This document shows, piece by piece, positions 18,201 through 25,503 of a DNA stretch of 64,000 nt. Source of the stretch: Streptomyces sp. CB02058 (GTDB taxonomy: Bacteria > Actinomycetota > Actinomycetes > Streptomycetales > Streptomycetaceae); the NCBI RefSeq assembly GCF_001905505.1, contig NZ_LIPG01000008.1, positions 1-64,000 of the forward strand, given 5' to 3'. Made by a program: the position numbers and the translations under genes. The first letter of the stretch is position 1. Every line of letters begins with the position of its first letter. The notes beneath the pieces were generated by a model, which worked only from the letters and a program-made list of their open reading frames with translations, did no database searches and was not told the origin of the DNA.

Positions 18201-19105
18201 ACGGCGCCCGCCTTGTCGACGCGGTGCGGGCTCGCGACGGAGCGTCCGGCGCAGTCGATGGGACGGCGTTCCCTCGCGGAGGCCTCGGCATGCCGCAGGA
18301 TCGCGTCCGGGGCGACGAGCACCCGGTGGCCGGCCATGTGCGCGCGCCAGCAGAGGTCGACGTCGTCACGCATCAGCGGGAGCCTGCGGTCGAAGCCGCC
18401 GAGCTCCTCCCAGACGTCACGGCGCACCAGCATGCCCGCGGAGGACACGGAGAGCACGGTACGGACCTGGTCGTGCTGGCCCTGGTCCTGTTCGCGGCGG
18501 TCCAGGCCGGTCCAGCGGCGCCCGCTGTTGGCGATGGAGACGCCGACCTCCAGGAGCTGCTTGCGGTCGTACCAGCCGCGCAGCTTGGGTCCGACGATCG
18601 CGGCGTGCTTGTCGTTGTCGACGACGCGCAGCATCTCGGCGAGCGCGTCCGGCTCGGGGGCGCTGTCGTCGTGCAGCAGCCAGAGCCACTGCACGGGGTC
18701 GCCGTGCGGAAGCTCCGGCATGTCGTACGCGTCGTCACGCCAGCTGCGGGTGACGGGGTCCCAGCCGCTGGGGCGCTTCAGGTACGGCAGGTCGTCGGGG
18801 GTGAGGACTCCGGCCGTGCGGACCGCCTCGTCGACGGCGGTGCCGAAGCTCGTACGCCGTGCCAGGTGCAGGACGCGCTCTCCGCCGAGCGACTCGGTGA
18901 CCAGGCGGGCGGAGTCGTCGGCGCTGCCGGTGTCGGCAGCGACGACGTTCTGTACGGGGCGTTCCTGCCCGAGCAGCCCGGCCAGCACACGGGGCAGCCA
19001 GCGTGCGCCGTCGTGGGAGACGAGCACGGCGGTGACGACGTGCCGGGGGAACTCTGGGGCGGCGGCGGCCGCGTTCGGCGCCGCCGAGTGGCTGTGCACG
19101 GACAT
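15290..19105 (-). CDS. Large membrane glycosyltransferase (GT2 domain plus multi-helix domain and repeat tail)
   Basis: A 1271-residue protein starting at the ATG at 19105 (MSVHSHSAAPN) with GGAGGG upstream. Residues about 20-260 form a GT2 domain: VTAVLVSHDGARWLP, DTGSADDSARLV and the acidic WLLHDDSAPEPDAL. From about 310 onward there are a dozen or more membrane helices, then an extracytoplasmic region (about 830-1000), a last helix, and a tail of some 220 residues. The tail is rich in Ala, Glu, Tyr and Gln and has three 13-residue repeats (TYAVVPGDQDGTG-like) and a YQQ-rich end. It probably transfers a sugar to a lipid carrier or exported acceptor. It is coupled to the DUF5719 gene and lies next to whiB. 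Confidence 0.88.
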   Translation of the reverse strand: MSVHSHSAAPNAAAAAPEFPRHVVTAVLVSHDGARWLPRVLAGLLGQERPVQNVVAADTGSADDSARLVTESLGGERVLHLARRTSFGTAVDEAVRTAGVLTPDDLPYLKRPSGWDPVTRSWRDDAYDMPELPHGDPVQWLWLLHDDSAPEPDALAEMLRVVDNDKHAAIVGPKLRGWYDRKQLLEVGVSIANSGRRWTGLDRREQDQGQHDQVRTVLSVSSAGMLVRRDVWEELGGFDRRLPLMRDDVDLCWRAHMAGHRVLVAPDAILRHAEASARERRPIDCAGRSVASPHRVDKAGAVYTMLVNARGKQLPWALLRLVVGTFLRTLAYLVGKVPGQALDEVAGLFGTLLRPGRIFAARRARGKGAVDAAELRALFPPPGATVRATVEQIAGNFGSRTDSDSGGSRHGVVESGPGGDDADFLEIEQFARLKKLGRKPGPVLFALLLLVSLVACRGLLGSGALAGGALLPAPADVSDLWSRYAGGWHPVGTGGTQTAPPYLGVIAALSALFLGSTGFALTLLLVCSVPLAGLTAYFASRPLIESRLLRAWASIAYAFLPAATGALATGRLGTAVLAVLLPLIARAAVAAHGLRGDGSTARGSWRATWAYTLLLTFTTAFTPIVWPLAVVLGIGVLVLRRNDITAYGLRFLATAGTPLLVLAPWSLSLLTSPSGFLEEAGLDLGTGTASALDLLGISPGGPKAAGGILLLGIVLAALAALLRGERQFAIRTAWAVVLTALVFAAVSNGSTWAGPATLVYGIALLAAALLGADGARVRVAALSFGWRQPVAALIALAAGIAPVLAAVGWMIGGATGPLERRDPVQVPAFVAEESATRDQPRTLVLGGTSEAAVSYSLVRGSGARLGDAELTEAGGSNSHLDKVVANLVAGSGADQGSQLSGFAIRYVLVRDGAPRQMSRVLDSTPGLSRLSQLDGSALWRVDRQASRLTIVPSGEGAEPVPVGSLPVEAHTKIPEGDAGRVLRIADTADPGWTATLDGVALTPKTVDGWAQGFALPAGGGTLDLTYDTPVAHTAWVWTQVALGVVLVVLALPGRRREIDDDLPEETESVPAEPVAGEGRRARRLRAAAQAEAAGSEDEPGAANAQALHADAAPDTGEQYIPAQQTADPYAAVPGDQDGTGTYAVVPGDQDGTGTYAAIPGDQDGTGTYAAVPQQNAYGEWDAQQQYQGADYGQYQTGQDAGQYYQADPYQQDPYQQQGAYDPYGYAQQQPYATGAGEAPYDGHDENAAPGQNPWQTGNGNGNGNASRGESE
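15598..15714. repeat. Three 39-base in-frame tandem repeats
   Basis: Units begin at 15598, 15637 and 15676, with a partial fourth at 15715. The 39-base period encodes 13 residues of the glycosyltransferase tail (xPGDQDGTGTYAx). Units differ mainly at third codon positions, so the repeat is kept at protein level. Confidence 0.9.
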
Positions 19106-19284
19106 CGGGGTACGGGCCCTCCGGCCGGGTCCGGAGGGGGTCCCCCCCGGGGGCTGCATCGGTGTACACGCGCGCCCCGGCGGGGCGTTGGCGCGTCTCT
19201 CGGACGGGGCCCCACACTAACGGTACGGATGTGCGCCCCGCGCCGAGCGGTTGACGGGCGGGATCCGGAGCGCCCGTGGACGCC

Positions 19285-19334
19285 GATGGCCTGGGGGCCG
19301 CGCCCTGCGTTCAGGGTGCGGCCCCCAGGCCATC
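19285..19334 (-). terminator. Strong terminator downstream of whiB
   Basis: Arms of 23 bases (19285-19307 and 19312-19334) pair with a single mismatch around a CGTT loop. It begins about 30 bases past the whiB stop and should isolate whiB from the glycosyltransferase operon. Confidence 0.85.
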
Positions 19335-19365
19335 GCGGTCCCGGTGTCCGGGTGCGCGGGGTGCG

Positions 19366-19629
19366 TCAGATGGCGGCCTTTTTCAGGCGTCGCCGTTCGC
19401 GCTCGGAGAGGCCGCCCCAGATGCCGAACCGTTCGTCGTTGTTGAGGGCGTACTCAAGGCATTCAGAGCGGACCTCGCAGGCGAGACAGACCTTCTTGGC
19501 CTCGCGGGTGGAGCCGCCCTTCTCAGGAAAGAAGGACTCGGGATCGGTCTGGGCGCACAGTGCGCGCTCCTGCCAGCCGAGCTCCTCGTCCGCGTCCTCG
19601 ACCAGCAGTTGCTGGAACAGCTCGGTCAT
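19366..19629 (-). CDS. whiB: Sporulation regulator WhiB
   Basis: An 87-residue Wbl-family protein that matches S. coelicolor WhiB as I recall it in length and nearly every position. The iron-sulfur cysteines are Cys25, Cys48, Cys51 and Cys57. The GIWGG turn is at 69-73, followed by the basic RERRRLKKAA tail that contacts DNA. WhiB works with WhiA to control the switch from aerial growth to sporulation septation and is itself a target of BldD in studied streptomycetes. It is monocistronic, with its own promoter (19702-19731) and terminator (19285-19334). Confidence 0.97.
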   Translation of the reverse strand: MTELFQQLLVEDADEELGWQERALCAQTDPESFFPEKGGSTREAKKVCLACEVRSECLEYALNNDERFGIWGGLSERERRRLKKAAI

Positions 19630-20283
19630 GTGCGCCCCTCGTCTGTCTCTTGCGTCCCCGTGATGCGGCCGTTATCGATGCGGCCGAACGACACGAGTGA
19701 AATTACAAGTGTGTAGCTTCGGGCCAGTCAAGCGAAGATCTGCTATTGGCCTTGGTATTCACTCTGCGGAACCAAGCGTATGCGGAAAGTGTTCAAATCA
19801 CCAAAAATCTGACATATGCCACGCGCGTCCACCCGGCGTCGCTTCTCACCGAATGAGACGAGCGGGGCCGCGGTGATGTTTCGATTTGATCACTGTAGCG
19901 ACCAAGATCACAGTAGGGTCACGAGCCCTCACCCATGTTTGGGCACACGCCCGTTGCGCCACCTTGCCTCTCCGGTGGGTGGCAAAACCTTTCTCCATCC
20001 CCTGCAACCAGAAGGGGTGAAACATTGCCGCCAAATCGGGCATTGAGTTGACAGACCGCACATCGAGCCGGTCTCCTTGACTTCATGCCAGCGACCGCAG
20101 CCTCGTACACGACCCGCATCCGTGGGTTCCGTACGGCTGTCCAGGCCCGCTGTTGCTGTTCCAGCTGTCACAGCTGTTGAAGCCGTAGAGCTCCAGCTCT
20201 GATCCAGCTCTCTTCACCGTATTTCCGGTCTTCCGCGACACCCCCACGCACGCGCATCCACATGCCGAGGAACCACCGCACCC
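19630..20283. other. 654-base intergenic region between whiB and the dioxygenase gene
   Basis: No credible gene is present; GC content is noticeably lower, especially 19680-19920. It contains a good whiB promoter at the left, two near-identical GATCACTGTAG/GATCACAGTAG direct repeats near 19889-19917, a TTGACA at about 20048 with no fitting -10, and small palindromes around 20160-20200 (AGAGCTCCAGCTCT at 20187-20200). Much of it is probably the control region of whiB. A small RNA cannot be excluded. Confidence 0.55.
19702..19731 (-). promoter_or_regulatory. Candidate whiB promoter
   Basis: On the minus strand, TTGACT (19731-19726) and TGTAAT (19707-19702) are each one base from the vegetative consensus and 18 bases apart. 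The predicted start near 19695 leaves a leader of about 65 bases before the whiB ATG. Confidence 0.55.
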
Positions 20284-20829
20284 ATGAACAGCGACAGCGA
20301 CCTCTCGATCGCCGGCGACATCCTTGAAGTCCAGCACCTCCTCCAGCCGGCCCGCCCCCATCCCTCCACCGTGGCCGAGTTCGTCGGGCTCGCCCGCACC
20401 ATCGCGGCCGACCGCGACCGGTGGGCCCCGCTCGTCCGCTACGACACCACGACCCGCTGGTACCACCGCCTGCAGACGGTTCCCCAAGCTCTCGGCTCCG
20501 CTCGAGCAGGGGAGGCCCCGATCGGCTACGAGGTGTGGCTGCTGAGCTGGGTCCCCGGGCAGGGCAGCGGACGCCATGACCACGGCCTGTCCTCCGGTGT
20601 ACTCACCGTCCTGGACGGCGAGTTGACCGAGCACACGGCACGTGGGGCGGTCACCCTCACCCCCGGCGCGCAGCGCGTCTTCGCACCCGGTTACGTCCAC
20701 GAGGTCGCCAATGACTCCCTCGAACCCGGGGTCAGCCTGCACATCTACTTCCCGGGCCTCACCGAGATGCCGATGCACTCGGCGCAGTGCGCCCCGGCCG
20801 CCGAACCCGAAACCGTCGTACCGGCCTGA
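20284..20829 (+). CDS. Cysteine dioxygenase-type cupin protein with an in-frame repeat insertion
   Basis: A 181-residue type I cysteine dioxygenase relative, which would oxidise cysteine or another small thiol with Fe2+ and O2. The iron-binding residues are His98 and His100 (GQGSGRHDHGLSSG) and His139 (PGYVHEVAND). Residues about 67-79 (PQALGSARAGEAP) are encoded by a palindromic repeat seen elsewhere in Streptomyces genomes and interrupt the segment just before the conserved YEVWLLSWVPGQG. The insertion keeps the frame. Whether the enzyme still works is unknown; the metal site lies after the insert. Start codon ATG at 20284; no neighbour is clearly co-transcribed. Confidence 0.85.
   Translation: MNSDSDLSIAGDILEVQHLLQPARPHPSTVAEFVGLARTIAADRDRWAPLVRYDTTTRWYHRLQTVPQALGSARAGEAPIGYEVWLLSWVPGQGSGRHDHGLSSGVLTVLDGELTEHTARGAVTLTPGAQRVFAPGYVHEVANDSLEPGVSLHIYFPGLTEMPMHSAQCAPAAEPETVVPA
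20479..20519. repeat. Palindromic interspersed repeat inside the dioxygenase gene
   Basis: The sequence reads CCCCAAGCTCTCGGC, then TCCGCTCGAGCAGGGGAG, then GCCCC. It matches, from memory, a short CCCC...GCTCGAGC...GGGG palindromic element scattered through many Streptomyces genomes, usually between genes. Here it is within a coding sequence and in frame. The partly self-complementary ends could fold into a hairpin in mRNA. Confidence 0.7.
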
Positions 20830-20831
20830 CG

Positions 20832-20927
20832 GTCGCCCGCCACCACCCCACCAACGATCAGGCTTCGCCTGACAGTCCCACCCGTCGCCCGCCACCACCC
20901 CACCAACGATCAGGCTTCGCCTGACAG
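20832..20927. repeat. Two identical 44-base repeats, each ending in a hairpin
   Basis: 20832-20875 and 20884-20927 are identical over 44 bases, with an 8-base spacer. Each contains TCAGGC-TTC-GCCTGA, a perfect 6-base-pair stem with a 3-base loop (20858-20872 and 20910-20924). The second hairpin ends 13 bases before the fbiA ATG. Confidence 0.92.
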
Positions 20928-20937
20928 ACTGATGCTC

Positions 20938-21894
20938 ATGCGCATTGTGGTTCTGGCCGGCGGTATCGGTGGTGCTCGTTTCCTGCGCGGTCTCAAAGAG
21001 GCCGCTCCCGACGCGGACATCACGGTGATCGGCAACACCGGCGACGACATCCATCTGTTCGGGCTGAAGGTCTGCCCCGACCTGGACACCGTGATGTACA
21101 CCCTCGGTGGTGGCATCAACGAGGAGCAGGGCTGGGGGCGTACCGACGAGAGCTTCCAGGTGAAGGAGGAACTCGCGGCGTACGGCGTGGGGCCCGACTG
21201 GTTCGGGCTCGGCGACCGTGACTTCGCCACCCACATCGTCCGTACGCAGATGCTCGGCGCCGGCTATCCGCTCAGCGCGGTCACCGAGGCGCTCTGCGCG
21301 CGGTGGAAACCCGGGGTCCGGCTGATCCCGATGTCCGACGACCGCGTCGAGACGCATGTGGCGGTCGACGTGGACGGCGAGAGCAAGGCGATCCACTTCC
21401 AGGAGTACTGGGTGAAGCTGCGCGCCTCCGTGGCGGCGCGGGCCGTCGTGCCGGTCGGCGCGGAGCAGGCCAAGCCCGCCCCCGGCGTCCTGGAGGCCAT
21501 CGCCGAGGCCGACGTCGTCGTCTTCCCGCCGTCGAACCCGGTCGTCTCCGTGGGCACCATCCTCGCTGTGCCCGGCATCCGGGAGGCGATCGCCGAGGCC
21601 GGGGTCCCCGTCGTCGGGCTCTCCCCCATCGTCGGCGACGCACCCGTGCGGGGCATGGCCGACAAGGTCCTGGCCGCGGTGGGCGTCGAGTCCACCGCGT
21701 CGGCCGTCGCACAGCACTACGGCTCCGGGCTGCTCGACGGCTGGCTCGTCGACACCGTGGACGCCGGGGCGGTCGACGAGATCGAGGCCGCGGGCATCCG
21801 CTGCCGCGCCGTCCCGCTGATGATGACGGACCTGGAGGCCACGGCCGAGATGGCACGGCAGGCCCTGGCCCTCGCCGAGGAGGTACGGGCATGA
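20938..21894 (+). CDS. fbiA: FO phosphotransferase of coenzyme F420 synthesis (CofD/FbiA)
   Basis: A 318-residue CofD-family transferase joining FO to a nucleotide-activated three-carbon acid, giving dehydro-F420-0 (or F420-0). The start MRIVVLAGGIGGARFLRGL is canonical, and GNTGDDIHLFGLKVCPDLDT is the conserved nucleotide and metal region. An ATG six bases upstream (20932) is the alternative. There is no clear ribosome site; instead a small hairpin sits 13 bases before the ATG. Its end overlaps fbiB by ATGA, so the two are translationally coupled. Confidence 0.95.
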   Translation: MRIVVLAGGIGGARFLRGLKEAAPDADITVIGNTGDDIHLFGLKVCPDLDTVMYTLGGGINEEQGWGRTDESFQVKEELAAYGVGPDWFGLGDRDFATHIVRTQMLGAGYPLSAVTEALCARWKPGVRLIPMSDDRVETHVAVDVDGESKAIHFQEYWVKLRASVAARAVVPVGAEQAKPAPGVLEAIAEADVVVFPPSNPVVSVGTILAVPGIREAIAEAGVPVVGLSPIVGDAPVRGMADKVLAAVGVESTASAVAQHYGSGLLDGWLVDTVDAGAVDEIEAAGIRCRAVPLMMTDLEATAEMARQALALAEEVRA

Positions 21895-23207
21895 GCGGTA
21901 CGGCACCCTCCTACCGGGTCTGGGCCCTGCCCGGGATGCCCGAGGTGCGGGCGGGCGACGACCTGGCGAAGCTGATCGCGGCCACGGAGCCGGGCCTGGT
22001 GGACGGCGACGTCCTGCTGGTCACCTCGAAGATCGTCTCCAAGGCGGAGGGCCGGATCGTCGAGGCCACCGACCGGGAGGCGGCGATCGACTCCGAGACG
22101 GTCCGGGTGGTCGCCCGGCGCGGAACGCTCAGGATCGTGGAGAACCGGCAGGGGCTCGTCATGGCCGCCGCCGGGGTCGACGCGTCGAACACCCCGGCCG
22201 GGACGGTCCTGCTGCTGCCCGAGGACCCCGACGCCTCGGCCCGGCTGATCCGGGACGGCCTGCGGGACGCGCTCGGCGTGGAGATCGGGGTCGTCGTCAC
22301 GGACACCTTCGGCCGCCCCTGGCGCAACGGCCTGACGGACGTGGCGATCGGTGCCGCGGGGGTCAAGGTGCTGGACGATCTGCGGGGCGGCACCGACGGC
22401 TACGGCAATCCGCTGAGCGCCACGGTCGTGGCCACGGCCGATGAACTCGCCTCGGCCGGTGACCTGGTGAAGGGCAAGGCGTCCGGGCTGCCGGTCGCGG
22501 TGGTGCGCGGGCTCCCCCATGTCGTGGCGGGCGCGGACTCACCGGAGGAGGAGGGCGCCCGTGCGATGGTGCGGGTCGCCGCCGACGACATGTTCCGGCT
22601 GGGCACGTCCGAGGCGGTGCGCGAGGCTCTGTACCTCCGGCGCACGGTACGGGAGTTCACGGACGATCCGGTCGACCCCGGCGCCGTACGGCGTGCGGTG
22701 GCGGCGGCGGTGACCGCCCCGGCCCCGCACCACACGACTCCGTGGCGGTTCGTCCTGCTGGAGTCGCAGGAGTCCAGGACGCGGCTGCTCGACGCGATGC
22801 GGGACGCCTGGATCGCGGACCTGCGCGAGGACGGGCGCGGCGAGGAGTCGGTCGCCAAGCGGGTGCGGCGGGGTGACGTCCTGCGCAACGCACCGTATCT
22901 GGCGGTGCCGTGCCTGGTGATGGACGGCTCGCACACCTACGGGGACGAGCGCCGGGACACCGCGGAGCGCGAGATGTTCGTGGTCGCGGCCGGCGCCGGG
23001 GTGCAGAACTTCCTGGTGGCGCTGGCCGGTGAGCGGCTGGGCTCGGCGTGGGTGTCCTCGACGATGTTCTGCCGGGACGTGGTGCGTGAGGTGCTGGACC
23101 TTCCGGACTCCTGGGACCCGCTGGGCGCGGTGGCCGTGGGCCGTCCGAAGAGCGCACCGTCCGCCCGGGCCGACCGGGACCCGGGGGCGTTCGTCACGGT
23201 CCGCTGA
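21891..23207 (+). CDS. fbiB: Bifunctional F420-0:gamma-glutamyl ligase / FMN reductase FbiB
   Basis: A 438-residue two-domain protein. Residues about 1-245 are the CofE-like ligase that adds gamma-linked glutamates (SKIVSKAEGRIV, VVTDTFGRPWRNGLTDVAIG). Residues about 250-438 are a nitroreductase-type FMN domain (RRTVREFTDDPVDPGAVRRA), which in mycobacterial FbiB reduces dehydro-F420-0. The start ATG overlaps the fbiA stop by four bases. The longer frame upstream is read through fbiA and is not real. Both domains look complete. Confidence 0.95.
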   Translation: MSGTAPSYRVWALPGMPEVRAGDDLAKLIAATEPGLVDGDVLLVTSKIVSKAEGRIVEATDREAAIDSETVRVVARRGTLRIVENRQGLVMAAAGVDASNTPAGTVLLLPEDPDASARLIRDGLRDALGVEIGVVVTDTFGRPWRNGLTDVAIGAAGVKVLDDLRGGTDGYGNPLSATVVATADELASAGDLVKGKASGLPVAVVRGLPHVVAGADSPEEEGARAMVRVAADDMFRLGTSEAVREALYLRRTVREFTDDPVDPGAVRRAVAAAVTAPAPHHTTPWRFVLLESQESRTRLLDAMRDAWIADLREDGRGEESVAKRVRRGDVLRNAPYLAVPCLVMDGSHTYGDERRDTAEREMFVVAAGAGVQNFLVALAGERLGSAWVSSTMFCRDVVREVLDLPDSWDPLGAVAVGRPKSAPSARADRDPGAFVTVR

Positions 23208-23228
23208 ACCGGGTCTGCCGGGGAGCGG

Positions 23229-23260
23229 GCTTCCTGGGACTCCCCCGGGGCCCAGGAAGC
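23229..23260. terminator. Convergent terminator between fbiB and the DNA glycosylase
   Basis: GCTTCCTGGG (23229-23238) pairs perfectly with CCCAGGAAGC (23251-23260) around a 12-base loop. It lies 22 bases past the fbiB stop and 22 bases past the stop of the opposing gene, so it can serve both. Confidence 0.75.
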
Positions 23261-23281
23261 GCCAGGGAGCCCGAGGGGTTC

Positions 23282-24277
23282 TCAGAGCCGGGCGATGTCG
23301 CCCGGTGTCATCCGTGGGGCCCGGCGCGCCGGGACATGGCCCGAGAGCAGGATCAGGCGGGTCGCCCGGTGGCGCTGGCCCTCGTACGGGGCGAGGAGCT
23401 CCAGCATCTCCTCGTCGCCGGCGTGCCGGTTGCCGCCGAGGGCGTGACCGACGATGCCCGGCAGGTGGTAGTCGCCGACCGTGACGGCGTCGGCCGCGCC
23501 GTTCGAGCGCTGCAGGGTCTCCGCCGCCGTCCAGGGGCCGATGCCGGGGACGAGCTGGAGCCGGGCCATCGCGTCGGGAAGCTCCATCGAGGCCGCCTCC
23601 TCCATGCGCCGGGCGACCCGGACCGCCCGCAGGACCGTGTCGGAGCGCTTGGAGTCGACGCCCGCGCGGTGCCACTCCCAGGACGGGACCATCGACCAGG
23701 TCCTGGCGTCCGGCATGACATGGAGGCCGTACGCCCCGAACGCCGTGTCCTCGGGGCCGGGGGCCGGGGTGCCGTGGGTGCGGACCAGCAGCCGCCAGGC
23801 GCGGTACGCCTCGTCGGTGGTGACCTTCTGTTCCAGGATCGACGGGATCAGGGACTCCATGACCAGCCCGGTGCGCAGCAGGCGCAGCCCCGGCCTGCGG
23901 TGCTGGGCCGCGGCGACCAGCCGGTGGCGCGGGCGGAAGTCCTCCGGGGTGTCGTCGGCGCCGAGCAGCGCCGGGAGCCGGTCCAGGAGCCACTGCGCGC
24001 CCGGACCCCAGGCCGCCGCCGAGACGCCGCCGTCACGGGAGCCGGAGACGCGCAGGGTGCCGGGGCCGGCCGGGGTGCGGGTGGCCCGCCAGAACGTCCC
24101 GTCGGGCAGCGCCCGGAAGCAGGGGTCCGCGGGGCCGCGCCGCAGCGGGCTCAGGACCAGCCGGAGATCGAGCGGCCACGGCGGCGTCCAGGTCCTGGTG
24201 TGCGGCGCGGACGCGTCCGTGCCCGCCGCCTGCCGGCGCGGCACGGCGGTGGTGCGGGGTACGAAGCGTCCTGCCAC
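23282..24277 (-). CDS. AlkA-like DNA-3-methyladenine glycosylase
   Basis: A 331-residue HhH-GPD superfamily DNA glycosylase for alkylated bases. The helix-hairpin-helix LVPGIGPWTAAETL is at residues 242-255, and the catalytic Asp is Asp269 in VTVGDYHLPG. LIPSILEQKVTTDEAYRAW at about 143-161 is the conserved helix before it. The first 120 residues form the AlkA-type N-terminal domain. There is no Ada-like partner nearby. It starts with GTG at 24277 and stands alone between fbiB and the nucleotidyltransferase. Confidence 0.88.
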   Translation of the reverse strand: MAGRFVPRTTAVPRRQAAGTDASAPHTRTWTPPWPLDLRLVLSPLRRGPADPCFRALPDGTFWRATRTPAGPGTLRVSGSRDGGVSAAAWGPGAQWLLDRLPALLGADDTPEDFRPRHRLVAAAQHRRPGLRLLRTGLVMESLIPSILEQKVTTDEAYRAWRLLVRTHGTPAPGPEDTAFGAYGLHVMPDARTWSMVPSWEWHRAGVDSKRSDTVLRAVRVARRMEEAASMELPDAMARLQLVPGIGPWTAAETLQRSNGAADAVTVGDYHLPGIVGHALGGNRHAGDEEMLELLAPYEGQRHRATRLILLSGHVPARRAPRMTPGDIARL

Positions 24278-24333
24278 GGGTGAGTTCCTCGGTCGTCGGG
24301 GTGCCTATCGAGGGTAAGGCCGACCGGGGCCGT

Positions 24334-25425
24334 TCACTGGTCGGAGGAGAAGCGGACCGAGGCGTCCGGGATGCTCGCGCCGCACCAGATCCGGATTCCG
24401 TCGCGCAGTTCGTTGTCCGCGCCGACGTGGGCTCCGTCACCGATCACCGCGCCCGTGAGGACCGTACGGCTGCCGATGCGGGCGCCGGCTCCGACCAGCG
24501 AGTCGGTGATCACGGCGCCGGGTTCCACGACGGCGCCGGCGAGCACGGTGGACCCCGCGATCCTGGCGCCCTCGCCGATCAGCGCGCCCTCGCCGACGAC
24601 CGTACCGCCGGTGAGCTTGGCGTCGGCGGCCACGGAGGCCGTGGGCAGGACGAGCCGGTCGCCGCAGCGGCCGGGCACCGCGGGAGAGGGCGCGCGGCCC
24701 AGGACCAGGTCGGCCGAGCCGCGCACGAACGCCTGCGGGGTGCCGAGGTCCAGCCAGTACGTGGAGTCGACCATGCCCTGGAGGTGGGCGCCGGAGGCCA
24801 GGAGTCCGGGGAAGGTCTCGCGCTCCACGGAGACCGGCCGGCCCGCCGGGATGGTGTCGATGACCGAGCGGCGGAAGACGTACGCCCCCGCGTTGATCTG
24901 GTCGGTGACTATCTCCTCGGGGGTCTGCGGCTTCTCCAGGAAGGCCGTCACCCTGCCCGAGGCGTCCGTCGGCACGAGACCGAAGGCGCGCGGGTCCTCC
25001 ACCCGGGTCAGATGGAGGGAGACGTCCGCCCCGGACGTGGCGTGCGCCGCGACCAGGGCCCGGATGTCGAGACCGGTGAGGATGTCCCCGTTGAACACGA
25101 TGACCGGCTCGTCCGGCCCCGAGGACAGCCGGGACGCCACGTTGCGGATGGCCCCGCCGGTGCCGAGCGGCTCGCGCTCGGTGACGTACTCGATGGAGAG
25201 GCCGAGCGACGCGCCGTCACCGAAGTACGGCTCGAAGACCTCCGCCAGATAGGACGTCGCGAGCACGATGTGCTCCACCCCGGCAGCCCTGGCCCGCGCC
25301 AGCTGGTGCGTGAGGAAGGGCACCCCCGCGGCCGGGACCATCGGCTTCGGGGTGTGCACCGTGAGCGGACGCAGCCGGGTGCCCTTGCCACCGACCAGGA
25401 GGATCGCTTCTTTTGCCTCTGTCAC
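24334..25425 (-). CDS. NDP-sugar nucleotidyltransferase with left-handed beta-helix domain
   Basis: A 363-residue sugar-1-phosphate nucleotidyltransferase. The N-terminal catalytic domain carries the signature LVGGKGTRLRPLTVHTPKPM, plus VFNGDILTGLDI (metal Asp) and FLEKPQTPEEIV. The C-terminal third has hexapeptide repeats (GEGALIGEGARIAG, LAGAVVEPGAVI) forming a beta-helix. This architecture is that of GDP-mannose pyrophosphorylase-like and glucose-1-phosphate thymidylyl/uridylyltransferase-like enzymes; the nucleotide and sugar cannot be fixed from sequence alone. Mannose-1-phosphate is plausible, given manA and manB in the same region. GTG start. Confidence 0.88.
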   Translation of the reverse strand: MTEAKEAILLVGGKGTRLRPLTVHTPKPMVPAAGVPFLTHQLARARAAGVEHIVLATSYLAEVFEPYFGDGASLGLSIEYVTEREPLGTGGAIRNVASRLSSGPDEPVIVFNGDILTGLDIRALVAAHATSGADVSLHLTRVEDPRAFGLVPTDASGRVTAFLEKPQTPEEIVTDQINAGAYVFRRSVIDTIPAGRPVSVERETFPGLLASGAHLQGMVDSTYWLDLGTPQAFVRGSADLVLGRAPSPAVPGRCGDRLVLPTASVAADAKLTGGTVVGEGALIGEGARIAGSTVLAGAVVEPGAVITDSLVGAGARIGSRTVLTGAVIGDGAHVGADNELRDGIRIWCGASIPDASVRFSSDQ

Positions 25426-25503
25426 AGCACCGTCTCTGCTTCCTGCTGGGGCCGGGCCTCGTTTCGGCTGGCCAGTGTATGCAGACCGTTCGGTCCCTCC
25501 CGG

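Noticed and set aside
21303..21890. An N-terminal extension of FbiB of nearly 200 codons
   Set aside because: It is read within fbiA in another frame. The conserved FbiB start is the ATG at 21891 overlapping the fbiA stop.
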